Shown in pieces: positions 1 to 15,800 of a stretch of 64,000 nucleotides of DNA (within the stretch, counting starts at the first letter, position 1; the number at the start of each line of letters is the position of its first letter). The position numbers were made by a program, and so were the translations under genes. The stretch is taken from assembly GCF_040802235.1 (NCBI RefSeq), contig NC_133161.1, positions 16,757,001 to 16,821,000 on the forward strand, read 5' to 3'. The notes beneath the pieces were generated by a model. It searched no databases, was not told the DNA's origin, and saw only the letters and a program-made list of their open reading frames with translations. Source of the DNA: Manis javanica. Taxonomy: Eukaryota; Chordata; Mammalia; Pholidota; Manidae.

Positions 1-412
1 TGTATTGTTGAAAGAAAAGAAAAGCTAAAATATGGAGAAAATTTTAAACAGGATTTGGGTAAATGTGGTATTCTTAACTAGATGGGATTCCTACCAGAAT
101 TCTCCAGATAGGTTTTTAATGGAAATTTATAAACGGCCTTACCACTAGAGTATACTATTCAATAAGTCTGGGATGAGATCTGTCCATGTCTATTTTTAAA
201 AAGCTCCCTAGATAATTCTGATACGCACACTGGTTGACAGACAATACTGTACAGAATTAATACCTTTCTCTCAAGAAAAGTCTTACTTTAACATCGGCAT
301 TGCACAACTCTACTCCTAATCTAAAATGGAAGAAAAAGAGGGTGGTAAACTCCGTTTAAATGGTATGTAAATATCTGTTCAGCAGTATAAAGTAAATTGG
401 GAAGTACGTCAC

Positions 413-604
413 CTTATCATGCACATCCTGTAAAATATCACGAATAATCAGTTGTCGATCCTCTGCCTGAATGAGGTCCTGAGGACAAGCTGTCAGTATA
501 ATTTCTACCAGCTGCCTCCACGACTCCAGCACATGCCATTTTGCATGAAGACACTGCAGCAATTTGTTTCTCCCTACCACATACTGTAGTATGGTACTGA
601 TTTC
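413..604 (-). CDS. NUP205: NUP205 exon 28 (last in window)
   Basis: 192 nt, residues 1258-1321, EISTILQYVVGRNKLLQCLH to LQDVHDK. Acceptor TTTAG, donor GTGACG. Positions 1-412 are the start of intron 28, with nothing recognised; the rest of the gene is outside the window. Confidence 0.96.
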
Positions 605-803
605 CTAAAGCCAAAGAAATTGAATTGCAAGGTTAACACACAGGCAAATAATGTCTCTTACCAACAGGTCCCTATTTTCAACACCATCAGTTAAGCTGAA
701 AACATTCACAGCATAGTTTAGAAACCTTCCACATGCATGCCAGTCAGCAGATAACTTTTAATGTTATAATGGAGGACATGACTATGAAAAATAATATATA
801 AGG

Positions 804-842
<39 letters not shown>

Positions 843-3800
843 GTAAGGAGTGGAGGTAGTAAGGGTGGAATGAGTGTTTTAATCCCATCTTCTTTTTCTT
901 TGCAACTGTCTACTTATACTTACTCCAGAACACTAGAATTGCCTAAAATGCAAGTTCAAGGCATAGCTCTGGGCCTTGTCTTTTATTTCTTTGCCCCTCT
1001 CTTTGCTCTAGCCAGTTGTGTTGCCATGTATGTGGGTCTTCCCTTTTGACTTCCTACACATAACTCTCCACTTGTGATGACAAATAACTCTCTCTTTCCT
1101 CACTGATAGGGAGCAAGTGAAGTCTAACACACAATATGGACAGGTCGCAAATCTTTAGCCTGGCAGAAAAGATGTTATATATTATGGCATCCAGGCATTA
1201 ACTTCAGCTCAGTTTATAAAGATGTAAGTTAAAAGATTCCATTAAAGTTTAATTTTTAAATAGTTTACTAATTAATGAACTACAAGTCAATTTACTGTTT
1301 TGTCTTGTTAACTGGCAATTTAAGTTGTAAAAGTAGATAAAATGTTAAAATGAACATATACTCAATAGGACTTACCTCCATTAGTAGAGGTCTCTGTCCT
1401 ATAGCTGCCATGCCCTGAAGGGCATTTACTTCGGCTACAAGAACCCTATGAAGAAGCTGTGTTAAGTGGGAAAAGAAGGAAAAATAAGACCCTTTCAGAC
1501 ACTATAGAATAACCCCTAGTAATTACTACTAACTGCCCCAGAGGGAAAAGTTTCAGATACCTTTATGCATAATCTAACAGTGGCACTGTCCAGTTTCTAG
1601 TCAAAATTATTAGGCATCCCTCACGTTCCAGAAAGCAGTACCAAAGAGTCTCTGTGGCAGGTAAATTAGTGCCAACACCCTGGATATTGTCTGCCTACAA
1701 GTGAGGCATTACCATTTGCCATGGTTAAATAAATACACTTACCATAGTGTAAGGATAGCCAGGTGGCATAACAGTGAAGAGGAAGGTGATGGGGAACTTT
1801 TTAAAGAGGTTAAGTTAGTGGGGTCTATTCAATTTTATCTCCCAGCTCTTTGAAAAATGAAAACCACAGCCCAATAAACCAGTATCTGCATTAGAAAACA
1901 ATAGCTGTATGGTTGTATATTTTGCCTGACAACTCAAAAAGTCTGAACCACTTAGAATACACACTTTAGAGCAATCCTCACCTTCACATTGCAGACTGTC
2001 TGTCCCCGTAAATTCTTGTGTTCACAGTTAGCAATCACTTGCTCAATCTGGGCCCGATCAAAGAAATCCAACTGCAAAGGCTCAGGGATCTCCTGACTAA
2101 AGTCAATCGAGTCCAGAATACTTAGAATTTTTCGGCGTACTAGAAATGACAGAAAGTAGTTCACTTTCACTTGGGACATGAAGGAGAAGAGCGAACCATC
2201 GAAACTCACTCTCAAAGACAATGCCATGTTCAGGAAGAGTGTTGGTGTAGAGACTGAAGAAGACTGTGTTGAAATCTAAATCTGATTTTATTCCTAATAC
2301 ATCCATTTTCAAAGATGTTTTACCCATCCTACCATATTAATTACAAAAAAAATATTGTGAGCTGACAAATGATCCTCTATATATTATTTTCTGAATACCA
2401 GTTTAGAATTTGAAGATACAAGCATAATAATTATCTCTTAAAATTGTAAGCAATTTAATATGTATCTATAAAGTTACTACAAATCCAAAGGGTACCTTTC
2501 GTAGCAGTGTCAAAGTGAAGGAACCCGGAGACAGACCTATTTTCATCTTCTATTCCTCCTTCACCATCTGCTGGGGCACCAATATTAATAGATCACAATC
2601 AGAATAACATACTCATAACATTTATCTGGAAAAAATAAACGTACAGTATTTTTTCTCTAGGTCATTGTTTCTAGGTCACAGGGCCCTCTGCAAGTAGATA
2701 CTTAAAATGCAAAGATGATGAAGACTTAGCAACAACATTCATCTAATTCTTTCCATACCTATGGGATCCACTTCACAATTGTAAAGAGGATCATCAGAAC
2801 TCCAAAAGAGGCATCATGCCAACAGGGTAATTAGCAAAGTTTATGCTTTATTTGCATGTAAATACTTTAAATACATTAAAATATCTTAGGTCATGCTGGC
2901 TCAATGTGACAAACTCCACTGAGCATTTGTGTATGTGAATATAGCAAAATGTGGATGCTTCAAACAACAATAAAATGACAATTATGGGATGATTTTTAAA
3001 CTTCATATTTTAAAGAAAAAAATTGTAAAGGCAGAAAAACTTCTTTGGCTTATAATCATATATTCAGCACAAGATTCAGATTTATGCTTGCATTTATACA
3101 GACTAGTGAGCAGCACAATATAATAAATGCCAACATTTACATGTGCACCTGAGTATGGTTTCACTGGCATGTCATCCAATAAGAGGTGTAGGAGCCTCTG
3201 AGTATGTGACCGTTGACGATTCAGAGAAGTTACCCTTAGTTCTATTGAAGCAGTTTTCATCAGCCATGACATTTGGTTCAGCACCGATATTTCATATTCT
3301 GGAAGTTAAATACATAAATTTTGACTCTTTCAGTAATAACACAAGATCAGGACAGACCTAATCTAAATTCCATAACTCATTAGGTATTTTCCTATGCAAC
3401 ATAGTCAATAATTTAGGAAACTTGAGAACCTCATTTATTACTCTGCAACTAAAATAGAAAAACAGATGCTAAGAGAGGAAAAATAAGCTAGCCTATGTCT
3501 ATAAGAGATGAGCAAAACAAATGAAGAAAAAAAGAGAATCAAGTTTCCATTACCAGGATAATTTCTCACACATCTACAGAATTCTGAGTCTGTCACAGTT
3601 TGATGTTAATATAGAACTTAATACTTAAAAAGAAACACAAAACCTCAAGTAACTGTCAAATATATAGCTTGTAAAAACAAAATCTATCAGTTTGATTTTT
3701 ATTTCACAAAATAAAAATGAAAATAAATTTAAATTGTGAACTTCTATGATGCATCTTAAGATAATCAACACTTGGTTTCACATATAATGAGGGTTGGGCC

Positions 3801-6800
3801 TTCCTCTGCAGCAGCCACTGAAGAGAAGCAGCCGTGGCTCCATGTTACCCTCTAGCCGTGGGCCTCAAAAAGGGCCGCAAGGTATCAGAAAATGGGAGCA
3901 AGCTTTGGCACAGCTATGGCAGGCACTTCACCAAGCACACCAAGTTCCTCCAGGACATGATGGAACAGGAGCTGAAGGCTTGGGAATCACTTATACAAGT
4001 TTATAGCTCAGTATTATTTTAATTTGCCTGGCTTTGAAGTCCTAAATTGTGACAGTACAAATACAAAATACACCAAATACTACTACTGCTACTACTAAAT
4101 GGACAAGGCCAGATTAATTGTTGAAAAAGAGATACCATAATGGGCAAGATATTAACTTTCCTTTCTAACTAGGTATAAAAGAGGTTTTTGAAAAAAAGTT
4201 TGTTACATAAATAAAATCTTAGGACTACAAATAAGACACAGTAATTATGAGGTAAAAAAATTTTTGCATTAGATAATTCCCAAGCACCTCTCACACCATT
4301 ACTCTAGATAGTAAATCAGAACATGATAATTACTAGTAATGGAATTTATTACAAAATTTGTGAGTTTAGATTTCCCAAAAGATAAAAATGATACAAAGCA
4401 AACTTTGAAAAAAAATATAGACCACCATGGTCTGGATATAATGTGAATTCAGAAAATTGCTAAAAATTGATTCAAAAGAAAATTACCTAAATAGAATCTT
4501 ATAACCGAGGTGGTTAGCTCAATAAGCTAAGTTACAGAGTTTACACCATAATTAGTTTTCAGTATTTCAAGACAAGTTGGTTTCAATGTATACACAAGAA
4601 ACAAAAGTAAAACAGATTTTTATAAAGCAATTTTCAAAAATCTAAATCACCAGGATTCTCTTACATAAATATTTTCTTACCCCTTCAACATACTTTTACA
4701 AATTTTATTTGGTAGTGAAATGTCAAATTCCATCCTTGACAGGCTATTTTTATATGATCTTTATGCTTGCAACCACAACATCAGGCTTCTCCAGAATAAC
4801 TTACAAAAGCAACCCAAAGGAACAAAGGAGCAGAGTAACAAAATGAAAACAGAATTTCACAAACACTATTTAACGGCTACCCAAAGTTATAGAAATAAAA
4901 TCACTCAACACCAGCTTTACAAATGTGTTATAATAAATAATAAGGAGAAATCATGACCTACCTTTGTTAGAAAAAGGTAAATGTTGCAACTGAGAAAATA
5001 AGAAATCCTGGCTGGTTCTCAAGTACCTCATAGTAGGACCAGATGTATCAGAGCATGCACATAACTGATGTATCACCTAAAAAAATTTAAATAAAATTTA
5101 AGAATTCCCCAAATGATTTTTTCTGTGCTATACATTTTAAGATAAAAGATGAACTTACATTTACTAAATGGAAACTAAGTCCCATCAATAACTCAATCAA
5201 AATAGATAAATGCATGTATAAAACAGAAGCTCCAAGTTCTAAGCAGTCCTGGGAACCCTAACTCGAGAAAAGACATTGGAATACAATCAATAGTGCTGCC
5301 CACATTATAGGACTAATCTTGAAATCCCCTGAAATATATTAGTATGTATACATGTAGTTAATAGATTTTAGTATTTTAACTATTATTAGTAGCAAATTAC
5401 TCAGAAGTAGCTTCTGGAAACCATAATTATCTTATGTCAACCTCAGGAAGATAAATTTACCAGGATTTAAACAATTGAAAAATTGCAAAAAATCTAAATT
5501 ACACAGATTCAACTAAATGATATATGCTATAAGTAAAAATTTAACAGAAAATAAAAGAACTAGGGATAAAAGCTTTTACATCAAATGTAAGAAAAAGTGA
5601 ATAGCTATAATACATACATAGATCTCCATTAGGTATATGAGTATCATGAAGATCCAAACAGATAAAAATAGTAAAAAAAAATTCACAGGAGGAAAAATAA
5701 AAATAGCCCATAATTAGAGAAAAATGTCCAACCTCTTCAGTAATAGTAAATAATTAAGGCAGTAAGAAGATAGCCCCCTTAATGTACATCAGCTAACTTT
5801 TTAGTTATCAAAAGCAATTTCAGTGAATAGATAAAGAAGATGTGGTACATATACACAATGGAATACTATTCAGCCATACAAAAGAAACAAATCCTACCAT
5901 TTGCAACAACACAGATGAGGCTGGAGGGTATTATGCTCAGTGAAATAAGTCAGGCAGAGAAAGACAAATACCAAATGATTTCCCTCATTTGTGGAGTATA
6001 ACAATGAAGCAAAACTGAAGGAACAAAATGGCAGAAGACTCACAGACTCCAAGAAGGGACTAGTGGTTACCAAAGGTGAGGGGTGGGGGAGGGCGGGTGG
6101 AGGGGGAGGAAGAAGGGGATTGACCGGTGTTATGATTAGTTCACATGGTGTGGGGGGAGTCATGGGGAAGACAGTGTAGCACACAGAAGGCAAATAGTGA
6201 CTCTGGCTTCTTACTACACTGATGAACAGTGACTGCAATGGGGTATAGGGAGAGACTCGATAATATGGGGGAATGTAGTAATCACATTGTTTTTCTTGCG
6301 AAACCTTTATAAGAGTGTATATCAATGATATCTTAATTTAAAAAAAAACGCAATCTCAGTATTTGGAGATGGTAGTGAAAACTTTCCTTCATGAGTGATT
6401 CAATTTATAAATATTTAGTAAATGTTTTCCAAATACGAGGCACTTTAGATTCATAAGTTATTGGCACCTCTTAATACCTACTATAATTGTTACAATTACT
6501 TGTAAATTAAAATCTGAAGCTATAAAGTTATTCATATCCTTTGACCCAAGTCTGCCTTCAATTATCTGTAGAGTTCGTATCTGTAAATTCACCTGCATGT
6601 CAAATTTATAATTCCAAAATCAATGCACCATGCTTTTGTGGCCACTTACGAAAAGACACAGAGCAGCAGAAAATGTGAGGTGACTGACATGCTCTCAGCT
6701 GAGGATGAACAAAGCACCACTCTGCCCTCGTTTCAGGTCTCACACTGAAACAGATGTCCTTTTTGCAATCTATTTAGTGACCCATTTTCCATACTTCATA

Positions 6801-9800
6801 CTGAATCACTTTGACAGTGATTTTGCTGTTTAAAATGGCCTCCTAGCAGTGTTGAAGTTCTGCGTAGTGTTCTTAAGTGCAAGGCTATGATGTGCCTTAC
6901 AGAGGTTAGGTAAACTTCGTTCAGGCATGCGCCATAGTGCTGTTGGCTATGAAGTCAATGCTAACGAATCAATGATATACCTTATGTGTCTTTGAACAGA
7001 AACACACACAAAAAGGTGATACAATCATGAGCTGATGGAAATGCTGGGACCAGAGGTTTACAGGGTTTCTAACTTATGTTGTCCCTAGAAGCCAACAGTT
7101 CAATATTCACAATTCAGTGTTCACTATGAATTTGTAAAATGAGTGATGACAATCCATCATACCTAAAACATAAACTACAAAATGTAATGAAAGATGTTTG
7201 CTATAGCAGAGTGAAAATCTGAAAACAACCTAAATGTAATATACATCATGGCGGCATAAAAGTTTATACACAGAGAAGGAAAAAAAACCACAAAACTGTA
7301 TGTTTGCTGTGTATAAGTAAACAAACAGTATGTATACATAAGGAAAGAGAAGGGAACACAAAGCAAAACTTAAATAGTTCTGCAGCAGATGTCTGCCTGT
7401 CTTTCAAACAGGTTTAAAATTGTTTTTGGTACTCTAAACAAATAAAAAATTGATAAACTAATACTGAATTTCTCAAAAGAAAACAAAAATCAGTTATTTG
7501 TATTTAATGGCCAGTTAAGAAGATAGAACAGATGCTCAAATATGTGGGAGGTAAACCTGTTAGAGAAGGACACACATACTGAGTCCCCAAAGCACTACAA
7601 GCCAGTTACACGGGTGTGCCCGCTGTCCTTTCTAGCTCTCAAGACCACAGGAAAAAGAACCACCCTTAAAAAGAGAAGAGAGCAAGGGTACCGACTCAGG
7701 CTTAACTTCACCCAGGCCTTGGGCCTTGAATTGCTTGCTGGATGACGGTACCAATAAGGTCCAAATTTTTTCCCTTTGCTAAATTAGATTTATTTAAACT
7801 AATAAGCTCTTTTTTTAGAGGTTTGACCCTTTTTCTGAAGCACAGTGATGTAGAAACGTATAGGTGAAGGAAGCATTTTCATTAAAAAAAGAACAGTGCT
7901 TCTTGTTCAAATGCAGATTATGACTCAGCAGGTCTGGAATAGGGCCTGAGCTTCTGCACTAACAAGCTCCCAGGTGGTACTGAGGATGCTGGACATTCTG
8001 AGCAGCAAAGTCACAGAGCATATGTATTAAACTGGCAGACTACTGGCATAGATAGGTTTTGTTTGGCCAGTACAGTGTTTAGAAATCAGAGAAGGTGGCA
8101 AACCAGGACCCGCATTATCAATGGTAAAATTTAGCAGGGGCTGCGTAGCACGGCTTGTGCTCTCCCGTCTGTCAGGTTCCCCTCTTGCTCCTTCTCCCCA
8201 CCGTTCTGTCTTAAATTTGTCTTCACTCACTTATTTCACTTGCCTAACTCCTTTAGCCTAGATTATTAAGTTTATCAATTGTTTTTACCCAAACATGTCA
8301 CCAAGCATTTCCCCCGTTCAAGCAGAATTCATTTTGATTCAGAGGAAGACCAAGCTGTAGTACTTTAGCGAAGGACAGTGTTTGGAAAGCCAGAGGCCAG
8401 AAGAAACAGTAAAGATTTACAAAAAGGAAAAGAAGAGAATAACAAAGAAAAATCCACATGTCACTAGAATTAATGATGCATTTTTTTATATGAAAATGTA
8501 AATCAGTGCTACTTAAGTTGAAAACTGAGTCACATCCTATAAAGCCTAGTTCTTGAAATACTTATAGAATCAATAAAACAGGAAAAAACGTAAGAATAAA
8601 ACAAAAGTAAACAAACACAAGTAAAGCAAAAGTTCTCATTACAGTTTAAACTTCACACTAATTTGGCTTTCTACCACCTTATACCTGGCTATCAGGCTCC
8701 ATAATTTACATGGTGCTTAAAACATGCTTTCACTTTCATGCTTATACTGCCACTGAAGTCTCAGAATGGTCCATGGCCCACTTCACAGATTAAAAACTCA
8801 AGCATGCATAAAGTGAGTAGGTTAAGGGACAGAGATGGGAACCAGAGGTCCTCGGACCAAATCCACTGTTCTCTTCATCAAAAAGAAGCAACTTGAAACT
8901 AACATCATTGGAAAGTTTCTATATTATGTGGTCAAAAACCATCTCACAAATTCAATTGCCCTCATTTTTCCAGTGATCAACCTAAAGGATGCAAAGATCT
9001 ACAGGATCTTGGGGCCTATGCTTTATGGATTTTGTAAATGAAAGACTGGCGAAACTACCAAATGAACTCATTCCAACTGAGTCTTACTGTTACACTTTCC
9101 TATCTGTGATGTATTCAAGCATCCATTTCAGCTGCTTCTATTACATGCTACAGAGGAGAGCCTTCTGTGTACCTGGTAACACAGCTCAGCCAGTTGAGGA
9201 GATTCGCTCACTGCCACCGGGCCTGTTCTCCCTTCAGTTCCTTTTTCCAAGATGTTTAAAATGGCATGAAGACACGTCCGAGGGCAACCTAACACTCCTA
9301 CATGAAACCAAAAGGAAATTCAACTTCTCTTTCAAAATTTCTGCATTAAAAACCTTAAAATATCTTTACAAAAGTTAAATTCTGTAAACATACGCTCTAT
9401 TGCAAACACACTTTCAAATACTGATACAGAGAAGTAGTAAAATTAATTTTCTAAGGCTTAGTTTGTCCAGACTTGATCTAAAATCCTAAAAATTGACCCA
9501 TCACATGACCTTTCACACATTATTTCTTCTAGTGAACTGTCTCAAAAGCCCAGAATTCAATAAGGAACATTTAGCTACATAACATGAAAAGGAAAAAATG
9601 CCTACTATCTCATTGCTATACCTGGATCTTGTAGGTTTGTGGTACTGACAGGTTTCTTCAATTCAAAGCCCAGTAAATAGAGAGCAAGATTGGGTGGATT
9701 GCGTTCCAGAGAAGTGATGAGAAGATTCAAGATGTGGATTCTTGTTTCCTGATGGATTTTAGCTAATTTCTTTTCAAGTTCTGATCCTTAATGCAGAAAT

Positions 9801-12800
9801 CACAAAATTACAAAACCATAAAAATTTAATGTAAATCAAGTTTAAAAATTATAAAACTTGTATTACAAAGCTCTGTATGTTCTTTAGTTTCAGGTTACCT
9901 GATTGGCCTTTATGCTGAGTTCAGATTTAATAGTTTCCCAAAAACCTTATACATTTATGCTAGCAAATATTCAAATTTCTCTTACATCACCACTAGACAG
10001 TTGCCAGTGTTCTTTGTATTATTCATATAAACTAAAAAAAGTACATTAATCTAAGACATAACATACCCTCTTCTAGACGTACAAATTCTTCTGCATCTTC
10101 ACTATCCAAACACTCCACAAATCCAGCCATCAGCTTCTGACTTACACTCTGAAGTTATATAAAGAGTTAAGAAATGGCAGAAATTATAAAAAGTTTCTAA
10201 ATATTGGAGAAACTGTGATAAATATGGTATGAAGAAAAAAGGCAAAATCTGTTCCAAGTATTTAGGTTTTTGTTACATTTTTAATTCATAAAAACTCAGT
10301 TCATTAAACTGTCATTAAATCTCTATAGAAATAAAAAAAACTTTTAACTTTATTGCTTTCAAAACATTCAAAATATTGTCTTATTCTCTCTCCCAAAGAA
10401 TCAAACTAGATTAAAAAAAATATCATTAGAAATTGCTGTTTCATAACCTCTTCATTACATACTTGATGCTATGAGTTTTGAACTAAAATATAAATTCTCA
10501 TCTTCTCTCTTCAGAAATGTGTTACTTATCACCAGTTTTATTTCCTGAGCTGAGAGACTGGATATTCAGTCTCCCTAGGAAATGTAGCAGGATGTTAAAA
10601 CTGGTAATAATACATACACAAATACAAATGAACTGAATATCTTCATCTGCAACATCCCCTATCACCTGGTTTTCATGAACCTCATCCAAAAACATCTCTG
10701 TTTTACTATTAACAGTGGTTCTCAACCAAGGTGGTACTGCCACTCCAGAGGACACTCAGAATTGTGCAGGGGCATTCTAAGTTGACACAACTAGAGGTTA
10801 CTACTGACAGGTAGTGGCAGGGGGCCCGGGATGCTAGGAGTTCTGCAGTATGAGGGAAAGTTACACACAAAATGAAGACCTGTCCCACCCAAAATGCCAG
10901 AGGAGTCTGTTTCAAAACACTGTGGAGTACAGAATAAAATTCTTCAACTACCTAAGGCAGTGAATTCCAACATTAAGACACAACAGGGTAAATGTCTACA
11001 AAGAGGAAAACAAATAGCAGATGCCCTATTTGTAACTAATCAGTGCAAAGAAAGAGACCAGATTATAAATTATAAATTGGATTAATGAGAATAACATCTA
11101 AAAACTCTCTACAATGCACTATTAAAAGAAGCAACATAAATGTACATCACTAGAAAGCCACAGAAGTAGAAAACTCACAACAGTTTGAGACACATTCAGA
11201 ATTGCAGAGGCTCACTCAGAACACAGGCAAAGGACAGAGGGTGAAACAAGGATGCAAAACAGAAGCTGTACTTACAAACCTCACTGCTGCAGTGTGCTTA
11301 GAGGAGCACGTCCCATCAGTCCTTACACTTACTATAGTGTATACAGTATAATCATACACTAGTGCATATGTAGTATTAAGTGAATGATATTGTCTTCAAA
11401 TACAATCACACCCCAGTACATGGATAGGTTTTCTACTCATCCTACAGTAAACATACTTATTCTCAGAGAATTTTTTCACACACAGGAGTAAGATTCCTTC
11501 ATAAATACTATGACTTCCATATGTATTCAGAACATACCAAAAATTAACAACAACAAAATCAGTTACCTGGTCATGCGTGAAATCACCAACCAATTTTATC
11601 TGAATATTGGAGTTGCAAGAGATACAGCAGAGGATCTTGGCACTTTCGAAAGCCAGTTCTGCATTAGTATTGCCATGATATAAGTATCTTCAAAACAAGA
11701 AAACATTTGAGGTACAATGTGATGAAACTTTTGGCTTCTCATTCTTCTCAATAAAGAACATACAGAACTAGGACTTCTACCCACATAGCACTTTTGTATA
11801 AATCAGAAAAAGGTTTTCCCCTTCTAACTAGATGTAGTCTGTTACAGGTTGAATCATGCTCCTCCAAAATCCCTATGTTCAAAGTGAAATCCAGTGACCT
11901 TATTTGGAAATAGGGTAGTTGGAGATGTAGTCAATCAAATTAGGGAGGGTTCTAATCCAGTGACTGGTGTCCTTAGAAAGGGGGAATATGGATGGACACA
12001 GATACACACACAGGGAGAATGCCACGTGAAGCTGAAGGCAGCAATTAGGGTGACGTTTCTACAAGTCAGGGAAAACCAAACAATTCCAGCAAACTACCAG
12101 AAGGTAGGATATATACAGTATATACAGTGAAAAGTTAGCTCCCCAGCCTTATCCTCCAAACATCCAATTTCCCACAGGAGATAAATAATATTAAGATTAT
12201 ATCATTTTATATTTACAAATGGTTAGGACATAGAATAAATTAGGAAGAAAAAAAAGAAATTGTAAGATTCTGAGTAATTAAAACCAGAGAACCTAGAGAA
12301 AACGACAACAAAATGAGGCGGGCAGCAGGTGAGAAGGGATGCTTTAGGGATTCGACGAGATTTGGAAATCAAAGCCCAAATGCCCATCTGATTCATTTCA
12401 TCATTTTTTGTCTACAAATGTAACTAACCTGGCAATATTCACCACATTATCAGCCTTCTTCGTTCTGGGATTGATTCCCTGCAATAGCTGTTCTAAAGGA
12501 GAGACTATTAGAGCCAGTTGACTCTCTCTTAGAAGATCCATAAAGAGATTTTCCTTTTGCAGAGTAAGATTGAGAAGTGCGAGACAATGCTGTACTGCTT
12601 TCTCCAAGTGTTTCTTCCCTATAAACCAAAAACTGAAGTTAGAAAGTTCTAATGAATCTTGGGAACTCTTAGTCAATTCTTAGGAAAACAAGACAAAGGA
12701 CAAGATCTACATTCAGTCCTCAAGTTTTCAAACTTTCAGCAGCAACTTCACAGAATTGATCACTCCTGAAAGTCATGATCATTTTTTGTGACTCAGATTA

Positions 12801-15800
12801 CTTTCATGCAATGGCTTCTCAGTTATTTTTCCTGTGTATTTTCCCTGATTATTTGGAGCAATGGTTCTCAGAAGGAGGTGATTTTGGCCCTAGAGGGCAT
12901 TTGGCAATGTCTAGAGACAGTTTTGGCTGTCACAACTGGGGAAGTGCTGCAGGCATGTAGTGCATAAATGCCCAAATCCTACAGGACAACCCCCACAACA
13001 AACAATTATTGGGCCCAAAATGTCAGTGGTGCCAAGGCTGACAAACTGATTTAGAGTAGCACATATTCATTGTGGAATGTCTGGAAAATAAAGAAGCCAA
13101 AAATATAAACAAGGATCAACTAAAATCCCAATTTAACTTACAATTAAATTGTATTTAACTCAAATGAAAACACATGGGCTCTGAAGTCAAACTGCCTAGA
13201 TTCAAATCACAGCCCTGAACTGGAGAAGATGTGAAACCATTTCACCCAACAATTTCCTTATTTGTTAAAATGGAAATAGTAGTATTTACCACATAGGGCT
13301 TTTATACAGATTAAATGCATTAATATACATGTTTTTAAAAATGCCAAATGCATATTGAGCACTCAATAAATGATAATAATTAGCAGTACTTTGATGTTAA
13401 ACTAAATCTATTGAGCACTACGTACAGGCACTATAGTAAGTGCTTTCACAAATACTATATATGGACAACAAAACAAAGTACTTTAGATTTAAATTTAGAC
13501 ATGTTAAAGATGTAAGTGAAAGAAAGATCATTATCATTACCTATAAAAGACCCTGCAATGAAACAGTTACAATGAGAGTCTCTGTACTTTGCTTATACTG
13601 TTAATGCACTTTCATTGCATGACACACTGAAAACACCACTTCAGATACAGACAAAGAATCTTACACAAAGTGGAAAGGAACTTCACAGGTCATCTATTTA
13701 AAAACCAGTTTACAAAAGATGAAAATTTTAAAACTGTTTTCAGGACATGAAGACGTTCAGGCACGTACCAGGAAAAGGGGCATAGGTATCAAGCTGCTTA
13801 ACACCTTCTTCCAGTAAACTAAGAGCAAGCTCCAACATTGGGGACTCATTCAGAAGATGATACATCAGACTAAATCCTGGTGGCTTATAGGCTATAATTT
13901 CTTCTCCTAAATAGAATATAACACAGGCCAAGAGATAGTGAATAGGTATTTTCATCACACCCTTAATATGAAATGTATGAGACTTATAAATTCAATGGTA
14001 TCTAAACAGGTGAAGGCACATTTCAATTTAGAGACACAGCCACAAACTGTACACAGTGGTGATTTCCCAGAAGCACTGATCTGCTCATAGCAGTTAGTAA
14101 TCTATTATTATGTTAACTCATTAAGAATCTGTTACGGCAGTGTTTCCTGTTTTCCAGTCAGGAAAGTTTTACTTTCTTTGCTCAGAGAAATTAAACTGAC
14201 TAAACCAATATAACAAAAAGACTAAATTCTAATTTAATTTATAAACTTAGAAATAACTTCAACCTTATAAATAATTTTTTAACTAGCCAACACCCACTTT
14301 ATTTTTAAAGTGACGGAATTAAATTACCTTGTAATTCCACATATTGGTCTACAAAATCTTCAAGTTGAGGCTCATAATCTCTGAGCAATTTATAAAACAC
14401 CTCCAGAACAACCTCAGCAACTTCCCACTATAGAAAGACACAAGTATTTCATTAACAGTAAAACAGTCCAATGTGATAGCCTTGCTATGTTTCTCATTCC
14501 TCCCACTTTTGTCCAGAAAATGAGTGAAGTCCCTTCTCCAAAATGTCAAGGAGTTCACAGTTTTCTAAGAACCTCAGCGGGATAGATGTAAAAAATCATT
14601 TCAACTAATCACTCTTACTTCACAGATGAAGCAAGTGAAGCTCAGAGCATGAAGAATTCACCCAATACCATGACGCCAGGCAACAAAAGTGCCAGAAGTC
14701 AAGCCCCAGGCTTGTAATTCCCAGACCTGCTCTGTCCCATGGCTCAAGCCAAAGAGGTTAAGAAGACACAATCACTGGTAGGCTTCCCTCCAATGGTCCC
14801 ACTAACAGCTCTGTATTAAAAATGTTTTCAAAAGCTATATAACAACAAAGAAAAACATACCAAAGGAATAATGGTACAGACAGTAAAATTATAACTTTGT
14901 TTAAAAATCCACTGCATAAAATTCTAATAAGCCTGAGTTTGGTAACATTTGGTAACATTTTAAATTAACATTTTATAATCATTTCAACTGCACATAATTT
15001 TATCAATGTTAAGTTTGGGAATGGGACTGACTAACAGTGATTTTTAAAAAATTACCATTTAAGTTATTCACTTGTCTCTATTTTCTAAAATTTATAAGAT
15101 CACTCATTTAAATAAAAAAGGGTTATCACAACATAATGGATTTTAAGATTGATAAATATGCATACCACCTCTAACAACTCACTTTGTAATTTATCTCAGT
15201 CTAAAGCACTGTTTTTGTGAGAAGCTAGTGTTCTAAAATAACAGTGATAGAAGTTAAAACTGAAGATTTTCAGTGAAATTAATTCACAAAATTGGAGGAA
15301 ATTTTCTTCATGTAAATATGCTGGATGGAACCGAAGTCAAGGGAAGCCTGTGAAAGCAGCAAGAACTGAAATGCAGCTATGCTTGGGTGAGAAATAATGA
15401 TACCTGGGAAAAAAACGTGGCCGACTAAAGCTCTACTTAGGTCATAATGACCTTTTTAAGGAAAAAGCAAAGACATTTTTTAAAAATATGAAAAAGGATC
15501 AAAGAGAACATTTTGTTGAGGAGATTGAAATTATCAGCATCCATTATTTAGCATCTGAAATGACTTATTAACAAGAAATGCTGGCTGTTATTATTTTCAT
15601 CCAATAAGGAAAGGTATGTTCACAAGGAAATTCTAGGACTTAAATAACATGTACACACCTCTCAGTGTTTATTTTTGCTACATGAGAAGCAAAAATTATA
15701 AATCAATTGACAAAAATGAACTTCAGGTATCTGAGACTAAATATTAGAAACAAACTATGTCCAATGATAAGGCAATGAATGAACAAACTACTAGATACAA

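Noticed and set aside
5894..6325. 143-codon minus-strand frame with a proline-rich middle
   Set aside because: It is the antisense of a LINE-1 3' UTR with a G-rich tract.
8989..9378. 129-codon plus-strand reading frame
   Set aside because: It overlaps NUP205 exon 22 on the opposite strand; the exon has clear homology and splice sites, so the frame is a shadow.
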